From positions 82,395 to 146,394 of the forward strand of contig JALNQF010000114.1 in the NCBI GenBank assembly GCA_028456385.1: 64,000 bases of DNA, given 5' to 3'. The notes under the pieces were generated by a model, which ran no database searches, was not told the DNA's origin, and worked only from the letters and a program-made list of their open reading frames with translations. Position numbers and translations under genes: made by a program. This stretch comes from Ophiosphaerella korrae. Its lineage: Eukaryota; Ascomycota; Dothideomycetes; Pleosporales; Phaeosphaeriaceae. Position 1 is the first letter of the stretch, and every line of letters begins with the position of its first letter. Below are positions 49,567-60,201 of this stretch, piece by piece.

Positions 49567-50008
49567 TATTATAGCTATAATAATAGAAAGCTAATTTAAA
49601 CTAATTAGCCTCTTTATAGATAATAACAACGTATACAACCTATAAGGTAATAAACTTAACTAGGAAGCTAACTATAATAGAGATACGTAATAAATTTATA
49701 ATTTATAATCTTAGTAAATATAAAGTATAAATTTATATACGTAATAAATTTACAATTTACAATCTTAGTAAATATAAAGTATAAAGCTAGCTAAAAAAGT
49801 ATAAGTATATAGTTAGTAGAAATATATATTATTAGGATAGTATTAGTAATTTAATCTTTTAACTATAGAACGCTAGTATAAAATAGTTATAAAATATCTT
49901 CTACTATTTATAGTTATTATAGATCTTAATATAAGCTTTTGTTATTACTTTATAATCTACTAACTCCTAATATAAGTACTTATAGTTAATAATAAGTAGC
50001 CTATTATA
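49567..50008 (+). repeat. 3' LTR of element F (type 1, two 54-bp units)
   Basis: 442 bp, starting TATTATAG and ending CCTATTATA. One 54-bp unit shorter than the LTRs of element A, which accounts for the length difference. Confidence 0.8.
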
Positions 50009-50745
50009 ATTCTATTATATTTTATCTCTTTATAATAGCTTTAATTTATACTTTATTTTAGTTAATATAATCTTATAGTTCTTTATTCTATATTTCTAAA
50101 GTATTAATTATTAGTTATATATTTTCTTTCTTAGTAATTAGGTTATTTAAGTATATCTTAACTACTACTTAGTTAGTTATATCTAACTTATAACTACTTA
50201 GAACTACTTTAGTTTTTTTTTTTGTTAAACTTTTTACTTTTATATTAGCTTAGACTATATACTACTTATACTTAACTTTTAATAACTAAATTAGTAAAGT
50301 ATAATAAAGTTACTTATTATTAACTATAAGTAACTACTAAAGAGTATTAGTAAATTAGAAGCTAATAACTAAAGTTTATATTATAATTAGGTAATAAGCT
50401 ATAAATTATAGAAGATTCTTATAATATTAAGTATAATTACTCTTAGTTAAAGATAAGATTACTAATACTATCTTAATAATTTATATTACTACTAACTATA
50501 TACTTTTACTAATCTATTAATTTATTACTTATATCTAGTCTTAGTAACTATAGATTATTAATTACTAATCTATTAATCTATATTTAATTTCTATTTATAT
50601 ACTTAATAGATTAAGAGATTACTTATATATTTTAATTATAAGTAGCTTTTTAATCTAAGTTATTATTTTACTTATTTTATACTCTATTAGTACTTAAGTT
50701 AGAACTAATTTATTTTATTTTAATATTTTTTATTATACTTATAAT
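50009..50745 (-). mobile_element. 5' end of a minus-strand chromovirus (gag start plus 5' LTR)
   Basis: 50009-50299 matches the N-terminal gag region of B on minus. It is followed by a 446-bp reverse LTR (50300-50745). The rest of this element lies to the left, interrupted or lost at F; it could be the 5' end of E or D. Confidence 0.65.
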
Positions 50746-52080
50746 ATTTTTATAAAATTTATATAAAATACTTTATATTATAAAGTATAAGTTTATTATT
50801 TTAGTAATAAATTTATAACTAAAATTAATATTAAAAAAATATTAAAAATATAAAGTACTAAAGTTTAGTACTAAGTACTTATAAATTAAACTTTATATAA
50901 AATAACTTAATAAAGTAGTTTTAAAAATTATTTAAAAAAAAGTAAATAGTAAATATAACTATCTAAGTAAGTACTAACTAAAATTAAAAAAGTAGTTAAA
51001 TATTAATAATTTATAAACTTACTAATATAAACTAATATTATTAAGTTTATAATATTAGTAAGTTTATAATATTAATAAGTTTTTAATATTTATAAGTATA
51101 TAATTTTAGTAAGTTTATAATATTAGTATAAAAGTAAAAAATATAAAAAATAACTTTTTTATAGTACTAGTAGTAATTACTACTTTTTAATTTAATATAT
51201 TTTTTAATAGTACTATAATTATATTATATAAAATTTAAAATCTTAAATTTATACTTTAAAGTATTTACTATTTTAAATTAACTTTATTTAATTTTAGCTT
51301 TTTATTAAAATTATAATAATTATTTTAAAAAAGTAGTAATTAGTAATAATTACTACTAATATATTAACTCTAGTATACTAAATACTTTAAAGTAAAAGTT
51401 TAAAGTTTTATAAAATTTAAAATAAATATTTAGCTAAAATAAATATTAAAAGTATTTAAAAAATATTAAGTACTAGAGTTTAAAACTTTATACTAGTAGT
51501 AATTTTTACTTTTTATTTTAATATATTTTTTATTAGTTTTATTAAAATTAAAAAAAAATTTAAATTTCTTAATATTTTTTTTAAAGTATTTTATATTATA
51601 TATAAATTTTATAAATTTTTACTTTTATATTAAAGTTATAATATTTATTTTAAAAAAATTATAATTAATAATAATTACTTTAATAGTAATAACTTAATAT
51701 TATACTACTTTTACTAATTTAATAACTTTTTATTACTTTACTAATTTTTACTTAAAATTAGTACTTAATAAGCTTCTAGATATATATATTTAGTATTTAT
51801 ATTAAACTATTTTAATTCTTATTTACTTTTTTACTTTTTTATTATTTAATTACTTTATTTATATTATTTTATATATACTTTACTTTTTATTCTTTTATTA
51901 TATACTTTTTTAATATAAACTATATTATACTATTAAAAGCTAATAAAATAAAAATAAAAATTATATTTAGTAGTATTTTTTAAAACAAGGTTTATATATA
52001 GTATTATAAGTTTTATTTTATTATAGTAAATTTTTATATATTAACGTTTTGTATTATATATAGAAACTAGGTAAGGTCCT
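50746..52080. other. Hyper-AT degenerate DNA, diverged duplications
   Basis: The most AT-rich part of the window, essentially A/T with sparse C/G, no frame and no recognisable element. Two diverged blocks of about 330 bp (about 51180-51370 and 51490-51700) resemble each other. Composition returns to normal sharply at about 52075-52090. Confidence 0.55.
50880..51150. repeat. Dispersed AT-rich repeat, copy 1
   Basis: Shares long near-identical words with 56985-57205 (for example ACTTTATATAAAATAACTTA and GTAAGTACTAA). This copy has an expanded tandem array of AGTTTATAATATTAGTA units at about 51040-51125. Family unknown. Confidence 0.65.
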
Positions 52081-52194
52081 AGGTACTAAGGGATTGCTAC
52101 CGATACCGGCTCTCTCTAACGTTTTCCCGCAACAATTTAGTAGGATAGAGATACTAGCAATTGCTGCTCACTACAGGCTTGCAGCCAGCATACC

Positions 52195-53910
52195 ATGGCG
52201 GCTGCCCCTGACTACTCGCGCCCGACCACGCCCAGCAGCTGCCCCAATGGCCTCACGACGCCGCGCACGCCCAAAAATACGGGCTTCGCCCTCACTGAAT
52301 ACATGGCCAACCCCTCGCCGCCAGACTCCGGCGGGTCCCCGGCCAGCCATGGCATTCCGGGCGCCTTCCTCCTACCCAACGGTTATCCCGACTATCTGCG
52401 GCTGATCCTGACGTCGCGCGTCTACGAGGTGGTGCACGAGACACCGCTCACACACGCGACCAACCTCAGCAACCGGCTCGAGTGCAATGTGCTGCTCAAG
52501 AGGGAAGACCTGCAGCCTGTCTTCAGCTTCAAGCTGCGCGGGGCCTACAACAAAATGGCCCATCTAGATCCCCGCGACCGGTGGAAGGGCGTAGTGGCGT
52601 GCAGCGCAGGCAACCATGCTCAGGGCGTTGCATACTCGGCTCGCCATCTCAAGATCCCGGCCACTATTGTCATGCCCTTGGGCACGCCTGATATCAAGCA
52701 CAAGAACGTCTTGCGCCTCGGCGGCTCCGTCATACTCCACGGCGCCGACTTTGACGCGGCCAAAGCAGAGGCTACGCGACTGGAAACGCTGCACGGCCTC
52801 GTCTCCATCCCGCCCTTTGACGACCCCTATGTCATTGCTGGCCAGGGCACCGTCGGCATGGAGTTACTCAGACAGACGGACCTCTCCAAGCTGACTGCCG
52901 TTTTCTGCTGCGTTGGAGGCGGCGGCCTGATCGCTGGCGTGGGCGTGTACATCAAGCGAATCGCCCCACACGTCAATATCATCGGCGTCGAGCAGTACGA
53001 CGCTAATGCCATGGTGGAGTCACTTAAGGCTGGCAAGCGCATACTGCTCAAAGACGTGGGTCTCTTTGCTGACGGCGCTGCGGTCAAAATGGTCGGTGTA
53101 GAGACATTCAGGATATGTCAGGAGGTCGTCGACGAGGTCGTTCAAGTCACCACTGACGAAACTTGTGCCGCCATCAAGGATATGTTTGAAGACACGCGGT
53201 CTATTGTCGAGCCCGCCGGCGCCCTCGCCCTCGCCGGCCTGAAGAAGTGGGTGTCTCGCAATCCTTCTCCTGACCGCGACCGAGGCCTCATCGCCGTTGC
53301 AAGCGGCGCCAATATGAACTTTGACCGTCTGCGCTTTGTTGCCGAACGTGCTGCCATTGGTGAGAACAAAGAAGCCCTTCTCTCTGTTGTCATTCCGGAG
53401 ACCCCTGGTGCATTCGCAAAACTCATTTCTATCATCCATCCGATGGCCGTAACCGAATTCAGCTACCGCTACGCTGGGCCTAAGGAAGCAAATATTCTAG
53501 TTGGTGTGGAACTCAAGGCTACAACCCGCGCCCATGACCTACCCGACCTCTTGAATCGTCTTGCCGTTGAAGGCATGACCGCCCAAGATCTCTCACAGGA
53601 CGAGCTAGTCAAGTCGCACATCAGATCTCTAGTTGGCGGTCGAAGTAATGCTGCTGATGAGCATTTGTACATGTTCGAATTTCCCGAGCGAGGGGGCGCC
53701 TTGTACAAATTTCTGCATACCTTGCAGCCAGGTATGAACATCAGTCTCTTCCATTATAGAAACTATGGTGGCGACGTGGCCAAGATATTGGCCGGCATCC
53801 AGTGCAAGCAGGACGAAAGTGCTAAGTTAGAGGCCTTTTTGCGGGAGATCGGATATCCTTACAAGGAGGTTACAGAGAATGCGAGTTACAAAACATTTCT
53901 ACGAGATTAG
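52195..53910 (+). CDS. ILV1: Threonine deaminase (threonine dehydratase, biosynthetic)
   Basis: PLP enzyme converting L-threonine to 2-oxobutanoate and ammonia, the first step of isoleucine synthesis, normally mitochondrial in fungi. A single open frame of 571 residues. The catalytic domain holds [10 protein letters not shown] with the PLP-binding Lys at 113, SAGNHAQG (137-144), the phosphate-binding GGGGLIAG (241-248) and [12 protein letters not shown] (370-381). Two C-terminal ACT-like regulatory regions follow (about 394-465, [15 protein letters not shown]; and about 488-560, [17 protein letters not shown]), where isoleucine inhibits and valine activates in known homologues. The start at 52195 (ACCATGG context) gives a Pro/Ser/Thr-rich N-terminus without a clear mitochondrial presequence. 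The frame is intact although AT-rich RIP DNA ends only about 110 bp upstream. Confidence 0.96.
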   Translation: MAAAPDYSRPTTPSSCPNGLTTPRTPKNTGFALTEYMANPSPPDSGGSPASHGIPGAFLLPNGYPDYLRLILTSRVYEVVHETPLTHATNLSNRLECNVLLKREDLQPVFSFKLRGAYNKMAHLDPRDRWKGVVACSAGNHAQGVAYSARHLKIPATIVMPLGTPDIKHKNVLRLGGSVILHGADFDAAKAEATRLETLHGLVSIPPFDDPYVIAGQGTVGMELLRQTDLSKLTAVFCCVGGGGLIAGVGVYIKRIAPHVNIIGVEQYDANAMVESLKAGKRILLKDVGLFADGAAVKMVGVETFRICQEVVDEVVQVTTDETCAAIKDMFEDTRSIVEPAGALALAGLKKWVSRNPSPDRDRGLIAVASGANMNFDRLRFVAERAAIGENKEALLSVVIPETPGAFAKLISIIHPMAVTEFSYRYAGPKEANILVGVELKATTRAHDLPDLLNRLAVEGMTAQDLSQDELVKSHIRSLVGGRSNAADEHLYMFEFPERGGALYKFLHTLQPGMNISLFHYRNYGGDVAKILAGIQCKQDESAKLEAFLREIGYPYKEVTENASYKTFLRD

Positions 53911-53923
53911 AACATTAGAAACG

Positions 53924-53943
53924 CCCCCCCCCCCCTCCCCCCC
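53924..53943. repeat. Poly-C tract
   Basis: Twelve C, one T, seven C, 13 bp after the threonine deaminase stop, in its 3' UTR and between convergent genes. Prone to length variation. Confidence 0.9.
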
Positions 53944-54021
53944 AGGTTAACTGGAAGGATGGCCTGGCAAAATAAAAGTAATGCAATCAGATACACATAC
54001 ACCACTTGAATAGCTACCATT

Positions 54022-54970
54022 CTACGCATACTCAACCACATTCCTCAACGTTCCAACCTCGGGACTCAAACTAACCTCAACCACATCTCCTGGCTTCAGA
54101 AACTGTGGTACCTTCATCGCATATCCGACCCCTGCACACGTCCCCGTCATGATCACGGTGCCCCTCTTCAAGGTTGTCCCCTGACTACAGTAACTTACCA
54201 AATATGGCACTCGGAAGCATAAATCCTCCATACCCTCACTCTGCCTTATTTCTCCATTCACCACCGTCTTCAGCCTCAACCTACTGGGATCCTTCACCAC
54301 ATTCGTGCTCACAATTTGCGGCCCCAACGGCGCATACGAATCGAAACCCTTGCTGAAATTCCATTGTGGCACGGTGCCCGCGAGATTAGGATCACGCTGT
54401 AATTTGCGCGAGGAAACGTCGTTGCCGGCCATATAGCCACCAACGTAGTCAAAAGCGTCTGCTTCCGCCACGTCTTTTGCATCACGGGATATTATGAAGC
54501 AAAGCTCGCCTTCGTAATCGGCTTGGTTGTCTTGAGCGATTTTTGGGATAATAATAGGTGCCCCGTGGTCGTTGAGACAGGTGTTGGCTTTGATGAAGGT
54601 GGAAGGATAAGGGGGTAGTGTGCGCCCGCCTTCTTGGACTACCTATGCGTCAGATCTAATTTCTCGTCATCGCAACGTGATTAGGTCGCGTACTGTGTCT
54701 GATAAAATTCAAGCCTATGCAGCGGATTATGGGGACTTCGGCTGCAGTTACTGGTCCCAGTAGTTTTTTTACGGTGGCTTCTTCCGTGGTGACTTTTGTG
54801 GCGGGGTCGAAGATGTCGCCGTCAGCAACTTGAATAACCCGTGCCTTCAGCTTTGATTCTTCTGTTGTGGAGCCTACGTCGAAGTCCGGTGACGGGAGAA
54901 TTGGCTCGCCACGCAGTTCCCTTCCATCTGTTGCGATGAAACGAATGAGTCGGTCCCAATTTGGTGCCAT
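54022..54970 (-). CDS. Fumarylacetoacetate hydrolase (FAH)-family protein
   Basis: Two exons on minus, 54970-54694 and 54638-54022, separated by a 55-bp GTACGC...GTAG intron, give 297 residues. Landmarks: PIIRCIGLNF (80-89), IQEGGRTLPPYPSTFIKAN, YEGELCFI with Glu135 and Glu137, GGYMAGNDVSSRKLQ with Asp166, and WNFSKGFDSYAPLGP. The E-x-E and D spacing (2 and 29 residues) is that of the metal-binding triad I know from FAHD1-type acylpyruvases. Family members cleave C-C bonds of acylpyruvates or decarboxylate/isomerise catabolic intermediates; the true substrate here is not readable. It is too short for classical fumarylacetoacetase (about 420 residues). Convergent with ILV1, with about 110 bp between stops. 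Confidence 0.92.
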
Positions 54971-55604
54971 GGTGCGTATTCGCCCCCGGGGCCAACGTTT
55001 ACCACGACCGAGAACTCTTATGTTCCACGTAGTTATCTACCACGTCGACTCAACGTATTTTGTAGCGGATGTGTGTTCCACCAGACGCGCAAGGCGATGT
55101 CGGGAACAAGCAGGGAACATACGCACTCGGTGCATAGGTATTGGTGGGGCAAACTATTGACACGAAGCTCCACTTTCACCTGCGAAATCTTGATCGGCGC
55201 TTGATGTAACACCGTGTTTGATGCTGTTGCTGTCAAGCTCGCATACACACCAAAATGCGGATAGCCGCCTATCTCAACATAGCCTAATGAGGCAATAGCT
55301 CTTTAGATTTCACGTCATCTCTAGTGAGAGGCCCTGCCCTAGTTTGTGGGCACAAGACCGTTCGTAGCAAGTCAGGTTACAGGCAGAGCAGAGTCCCCCA
55401 ATGGCCAGCGCCGCAACAAATACTCCGCGCCTTCTTTGAATCTACGGATGTCTTTTTTATTTGAAATGAATCGATTGGAGGTCCTCGCTGCACTGGGCAA
55501 GGTGCTCCGCACCTTGGCCGTAGCTAGCTCAACGGCACTTGCCAGCTCAACGGCACTTTTCATCAACTTTTCATCTCTCGCACGCGTTTTTTCGCGACGC
55601 TGCT
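54971..55604. other. Intergenic region and upstream part of transposase relic
   Basis: Contains the promoter of the FAH-family gene and, further right, DNA belonging to the pogo-type relic. A 15-bp direct repeat AGCTCAACGGCACTT occurs at 55526-55540 and 55544-55558. Composition is normal, not RIP-like. No other gene. Confidence 0.45.
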
Positions 55605-55892
55605 ATGTTTTTGCGATTTGGACGCTACAGCGATGTTGAGCAGCGTATTGAGCTCTGTTTGGAGTCCTTGGACGCATCTAAAAATCCTAATATTGCAGCG
55701 TTATCGCGTGAGTACAATGTGCCAGTTAACTGGTTACGGCGCTGAGCCAAAGGCTTCAACTCAAAAATCTCGCGCCCAGCCGCAAATAAACGTCTTAACG
55801 ACGCGCAGGAGGAGACTGTAAGACAATATATTGCTCGCTGCGATCAATTACACATGCTAGCGCTAGTACCGCAGCTACGAAGTACAATCTAG
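55605..55892 (+). pseudogene. Pogo/Fot1-type transposase N-terminus, broken
   Basis: The frame starts MFLRFGRYSDVEQRIELCLE. It continues with a helix-turn-helix (ASKNPNIAALSREYNVPVNW), then TGA at 55743, then AKGFNSKISRPAANKRLNDA and EETVRQYIARCDQ, up to TAG at 55890. This matches the HTH plus RPxxNKxLxxxQE linker of fungal pogo/Fot1-like (Tc1/mariner) transposases. The TGA fits a C-to-T change of CGA. The frame is cut at 55894 by a hAT-like insertion; AT-rich DNA after 56703 may hold the degraded continuation. Confidence 0.75.
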
Positions 55893-55894
55893 AG

Positions 55895-56695
55895 CAGGGT
55901 TGCAACTTTTAAGTAATTACTCATTCGAGATAAGTAATTACTTATTTTTTTAACTAATTATTTTAGTATAGGCTTTAGACTTAAAATTTTAGTAGAGCTA
56001 TATAAAATATTAGTTATATTAAAGATTAATTTTATTTTAGCTAATTTTTTTTAAATAGCCTATAACACTAGTAATTTATAAAAATATATAAAAAAATTAG
56101 TAAGTAATTACTTATTTATAATTTTTTTCCTTATTTTTAAGTATTACTAGTAGTATATACTATATAAAAAAAATTAGCTAATATAAAATTAATCTTTAAT
56201 ATAAATAATATTTTATATAATTTTACTAGATATTTAAGTTTAAAGTATAATAAAGTTACTTATTATTAACTATAAAGAACTTCTTTAAAAGTATTAGTAG
56301 ACTAGAAGTTAATAATAAAAGTATATATAGTAATCTATAATAAGCTATAAATAATAAAATAATTCTTATAATATTAAGTATTATTAGTTAGAGTTAATAA
56401 TTAAATTACTAATACTATCCTAATAATACGTATTACTATAAACTATATACCTTTATTATTCTTTTAGCTTTATAGCTTTATATTTACTAAGATTATAAAT
56501 TTATAAAGTTATTATATATTCTAATTATAACTAACTTCTTAATCTAAGTTATTACTCTACTTAACTTATACTACGTTAATATCTATAATAGATCTAATTA
56601 GTTATATTATAATTTCTCTTATTACGTTTATAATATAAAGCTTATATTAAAATAATTAGATAAAAAAAAATAATTACTTAAAAGTTATAACTCTA
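55895..56695. mobile_element. hAT-like palindromic (foldback) element with nested solo LTR
   Basis: Terminal inverted repeats: left CAGGGTTGCAACTTTTAAGT at 55895, right end ACTTAAAAGTTATAACTCTA to 56695, differing only by C-to-T/G-to-A changes. Flanks are an 8-bp duplication ATCTAGAG (55887-55894) and ATTTAAAG (56696-56703), again differing only by transitions. CAGGG termini and 8-bp duplications are hAT hallmarks. Without the nested LTR it is about 400 bp, and the arms (about 55895-56056 and 56157-56245 plus 56641-56695) are inverted copies, so it is non-autonomous. No transposase. Confidence 0.8.
56246..56635 (-). repeat. Solo LTR inside the hAT-like element
   Basis: 390 bp, minus orientation, chromovirus LTR, with a perfect 5-bp duplication TAAAG (56241-56245 and 56636-56640). 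The left half resembles the other reverse LTRs (TTATTATTAACTATA near the start). Shows the chromovirus was active after the hAT-like insertion. Confidence 0.85.
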
Positions 56696-57241
56696 ATTTA
56701 AAGTATTAAAGATAAAAATAATTTATTAAATATATTTATACTACTCTTTAGCTTACTTTAAAAGGTTTCTAAAAATTATAAAAACTATACTTTAATATCT
56801 TAATAATAGCTTTATAATAAATTCTAGAATTTTAATTTAATTATTAAATAGCTATTTCTAAACTTATATATAAGTTAAAAAGTAAATTTATTATATAATT
56901 CTAGAAGTATTCTAATTAAACTTAAAATTAGTAGTAAAAATATAGTATATTTATAATAGCTAAGTATATTACTATAAAACTTTTATAAGTACTTTATAAA
57001 GTAAACTTTATATAAAATAACTTAATAAAGTAGTATTAATAATTAACTAAAAAGAGTAAATAGTAGATAAAGCTATTTAAGTAAGTACTAAGTATATATA
57101 CCTAGTAGCTTACTAAGCGCTAACTAAAAGTAAAAAAGTAGTTAAATATTAGTAAGTTTATAATATTAGTATAAAAGTAAAAGATATAAAAGATAACTCT
57201 TTTATATACTTTTAAATAAGTATAAAAAAAATTATATTTTA
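56696..57241. other. AT-rich DNA with second dispersed repeat copy
   Basis: From 56704 the sequence should continue the transposase relic but is too RIP-degraded to translate with confidence. 56985-57205 is copy 2 of the dispersed repeat also found at 50880-51150, with only one AGTTTATAATATTAGTA unit. Confidence 0.5.
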
Positions 57242-57243
57242 TA

Positions 57244-59102
57244 ATATATTCTATTAGCAAAGTAGCTATATTACTAAAATAGCTACTTTTTCTTAGTATA
57301 AAGAATACTATATATAAATAATAATATAGTCTTAATAAAATAATATTTTAACTCTATAAAAAAGTAGAATTTAACTTAAGCTTTAAGCTTATATATTAGG
57401 CTATTTTTAGACTTTATAACGCGCTACTATAGCTTTAAATATATAATATTAGTAGCTCTCTACTTAGCTTTATAGAATTCTTTATTAATACGCTACTTAA
57501 CTAAACTACTAGAAACTTACTATAATAGAAGAGTAAACTATTATATAGTATATTCTTAACTTTAATTTAAAAGGATTTACCTCCTAGTTATATAAAGTAG
57601 TAGATATAGTAAATAAGCTATTAGTAATATATAGTAAAGAACTAGTTAGAAAGTACTAGCCTATATACTTTATAGCGCGTATAGATAAGCTTAAGACTAC
57701 TTTTAGTTAAGTAAAAGATTACTAGAGAATACTTTAAAAAGATCTAGTAGTTATTAGTAGGTAGTTCTAGCTTATATAGGATATAATAGCAACGTATAGT
57801 ATTAATCTAGATAATATCTATAACTTTAATAAGACTAGCTTTTAAATAAAAATAATTAAGTTAATAAAAGTTATTATAGGCTTAGAAAAGTATATAAAGC
57901 TTAATCTTATTTAGCTAAGTAATTATAAGTAAGTTATAGCTATTATAAGTATCTATACTACTAGCTATATAACTCTACTATTTATTATCTATAAAGAATA
58001 TATCTATATCTCTACTTAGTATAAGGAAATAGATATACTATATAATTAGAAGATCTCTATTTCTAAGAATAGATAGATAAATAATATACTTAGTCTTAAG
58101 TAGTTAAAGTACTTTAACGTATATATAAAAGCGTATTAAGTAAAGTTATACTAGTTACTTATCTTAGATAGCTATAAAAGCTACTTAAATTAAGATTTTA
58201 AAGACTACTACTTTAAAAATAAGATTCTAATACTCTATATACTAGCCTATTTATTCTATATCTTCTAGCTACTTAATATTATCTACTTTTTACTATTAAA
58301 GCTTAAGTACTCTTAGTACGTATAAAACTTAGTATACTAGCGCGTTTACTATATTAATAAAGAAAGCTTCTTTCTAGCTTTTAGAAACGTATTTTTTAAT
58401 ATATTTATATATATAAATTATAAAAAAGCCTTTAAAGTATCTAGATTAGTTTTTATTAATATATAAGAAGTCCTTAATTACTTTAAAGTATAGCTATATA
58501 CTTTACTAAGACTCTTACTACTAAAGATACTATAGTAGTTAAAGACTCTAAGTAATATATATAAATTTAGCTTTTAGTTAAAGCTTATAAGTAGCTCTTT
58601 TATATAATTTCTAGAATTAGCTTAGTAAAAGTTCTTATAGCTTATTAAAGGAGCTAAACTTATACTATATTAAAATACTTTTATAAGCTCCTAGATTATA
58701 GAGCTTAAAAAGTAATTAGTAAAGATAATAAAGTATAAAACGCGTAAATAGAAGTAGATTTAGTATAGTAGTATATTAGAGTATAGTACTAGAGTATTGT
58801 ATATAGCTATAGAGGCGTCTAGTAAGACTTAGAAAGTAAAGAAAGCTTATAGTAGTAGTAGTAATAAGTAAGCTTAATAGGCTTAACTAAGTTAATAGCG
58901 TTATAAGAACTATAACAAGATAGGGTATAATACTTATATATACTAAAAAGATATAGAAGAAGATTTTAAATCTACTATAAGTATAGTATATATAGGTTCT
59001 ATAGCTAGTTATTAAGTAAATTAATTTTTTATATATAATATTCGTAATACTAAGAAAAAGTAGCTATTTTAGTAATATAGCTACTTTGCTAATAGAATAT
59101 AT
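57244..59102 (+). mobile_element. Fot1-like (Tc1/mariner, pogo group) DNA transposon, RIP-inactivated
   Basis: 1,859 bp bounded by inverted repeats of about 56 bp (left end ATATATTCTATTAGCAAAG, right end CTTTGCTAATAGAATATAT), flanked by TA on both sides. Length and TA target fit Fot1. The plus strand holds a degraded DDE transposase: DNIYNFNKTSF at 57810-57842 (from a DxxYNFDETGF-type motif, Asp to Asn and Glu to Lys), LILDSYKS around 58158-58181 (second catalytic Asp in LLLDGHxSH-type context) and LLKLKYSQYV beyond. Stops and G-to-A changes show RIP. Confidence 0.85.
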
Positions 59103-59163
59103 TATTTAAAAAGTAAATTTTTAAAATTTAAAAAAAGCTTTACTAAACTATTAATACTTAATA

Positions 59164-59189
59164 AGTAGTAGTAGTAGAAGTAGTAGTAG
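59164..59189. repeat. (TAG/AAG)n microsatellite
   Basis: Short imperfect TAG/AGT trinucleotide run directly before the next LTR. Confidence 0.7.
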
Positions 59190-59880
59190 TATAATAGGTT
59201 ACTCTATTATTAACTATAAGTAATCCTTTAGAAGTATTAGTAGATTAAGAGTTAATAACAAAAGCTTATATAGTAATCTATTATAACTTATAAATAATAG
59301 AAGATATCTTATAATTATTTTATATTAGCGTTCTATAGTTAAAAGATTAAATTACTAATACTATCTTAATAATATATAGTTTTATTAACTATATACCTTT
59401 ACTAATCTATTTATATAACTTTATAGATTACTCTAATCTATTATATATATTTATAGATTACTTTATATCTTATATATATAAATTATAGTATACTTCCTAA
59501 TCTAAATTATTACTTTACTCTTCTAATACTTTATTAGTATCTAAGTTAAGACTAATTAGTTCTATTTTAATTTCTATTATTACGCTTATAATACTATTCT
59601 CTTCTTTAAGTAGATCTTAGTTTATCTATCTTAGAGCTAAGGTTATTAATTTAGTTTCTTTATTAATATTAGGTTCTTTAACTTCTCTTATACCTACTAA
59701 GTCTACTTTTTACTATCTTTAATTAGTAGATTATATATTATACTATAGTATTATAATATTTCTTTCTTCTTATTATAAGTTTTTAAATCCTTTTATAGAT
59801 TATATTTTTTTAAAGTATAGTAAAGTTTATAAAGCGTATATTTATCCTAATACTTATTTATCTTATAATCTTTCTATTAA
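59190..59880 (-). mobile_element. Chromovirus fragment: LTR plus part of 3' region
   Basis: A 404-bp reverse LTR (59190-59593) of the same family as the left nest, followed by the beginning of the 3' region (59594 to about 59880), where similarity ends. The element is truncated before the antisense frame and integrase. Confidence 0.75.
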
Positions 59881-60201
59881 GTTCTTAGAACTAGTAAAAG
59901 TAATAAGAGTAAGTAGGCTTCTATAAGATAAGTAAGGTTAATAAATAAGTTAGTTACTTAACTTAATTAATAGTTAGCTTTTATTAAAGTATTATAAAGT
60001 ATATAAGTATTAATAAGTAAATAAGAATCTAATTAAAGTATTAGTTATAATACTTTATAAAGATAAGAAGTAAAGAAGAAATTAAATATAATAGTCTATA
60101 AAGGTCTATTAACGTCTCTATATACTACTATCTAGTATTTATTTCTAAGCGCTTACTCTAGAGCGTTTACTCTAGAGTACTTATTCTAAAGTATTTACTT
60201 T
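59881..60201. other. AT-rich unique DNA with 14-bp tandem units
   Basis: No gene. At about 60148-60200 a tandem array of 14-bp units of the form TCTAGAGCGTTTAC, progressively decayed, ends at the TRIM-like element and resumes at 60864 beyond it. Confidence 0.5.

Larger units (their letters stand above)
38504..50008 (+). mobile_element. Element F: 5'-truncated chromovirus, interrupted by G
   Basis: Plus-strand copy beginning abruptly just before the protease (38504) and lacking 5' LTR and gag. Reverse transcriptase with YLDN lies at 39577-39588; RNase H and integrase run to 41367. Element G interrupts it, and it resumes at 48402 in the integrase C-terminus, chromodomain (about 48720-48900), 3' region with antisense frame, and a 442-bp type 1 LTR (49567-50008) with two 54-bp units. 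No target duplication can be checked because the 5' end is missing. Confidence 0.78.
16950..52080. other. 35-kb AT-rich RIP-degraded retrotransposon nest
   Basis: From about 16.95 to 52.08 kb there is no intact gene on either strand. CpA dinucleotides are almost absent and TpA is in great excess. Retroelement frames are broken by TAA/TAG where relatives have Gln or Trp, and Cys codons of the zinc knuckles have become Tyr (TGY to TAY). These are the C-to-T/G-to-A changes expected from RIP. Nearly all of it can be assigned to nested Ty3/gypsy chromovirus copies, listed separately. Confidence 0.9.

Noticed and set aside
52094..52405. 103-codon ORF starting upstream of ILV1
   Set aside because: It is in a different frame from ILV1, begins in AT-transition DNA and turns into Arg/Pro-rich shadow sequence once it overlaps the real gene.
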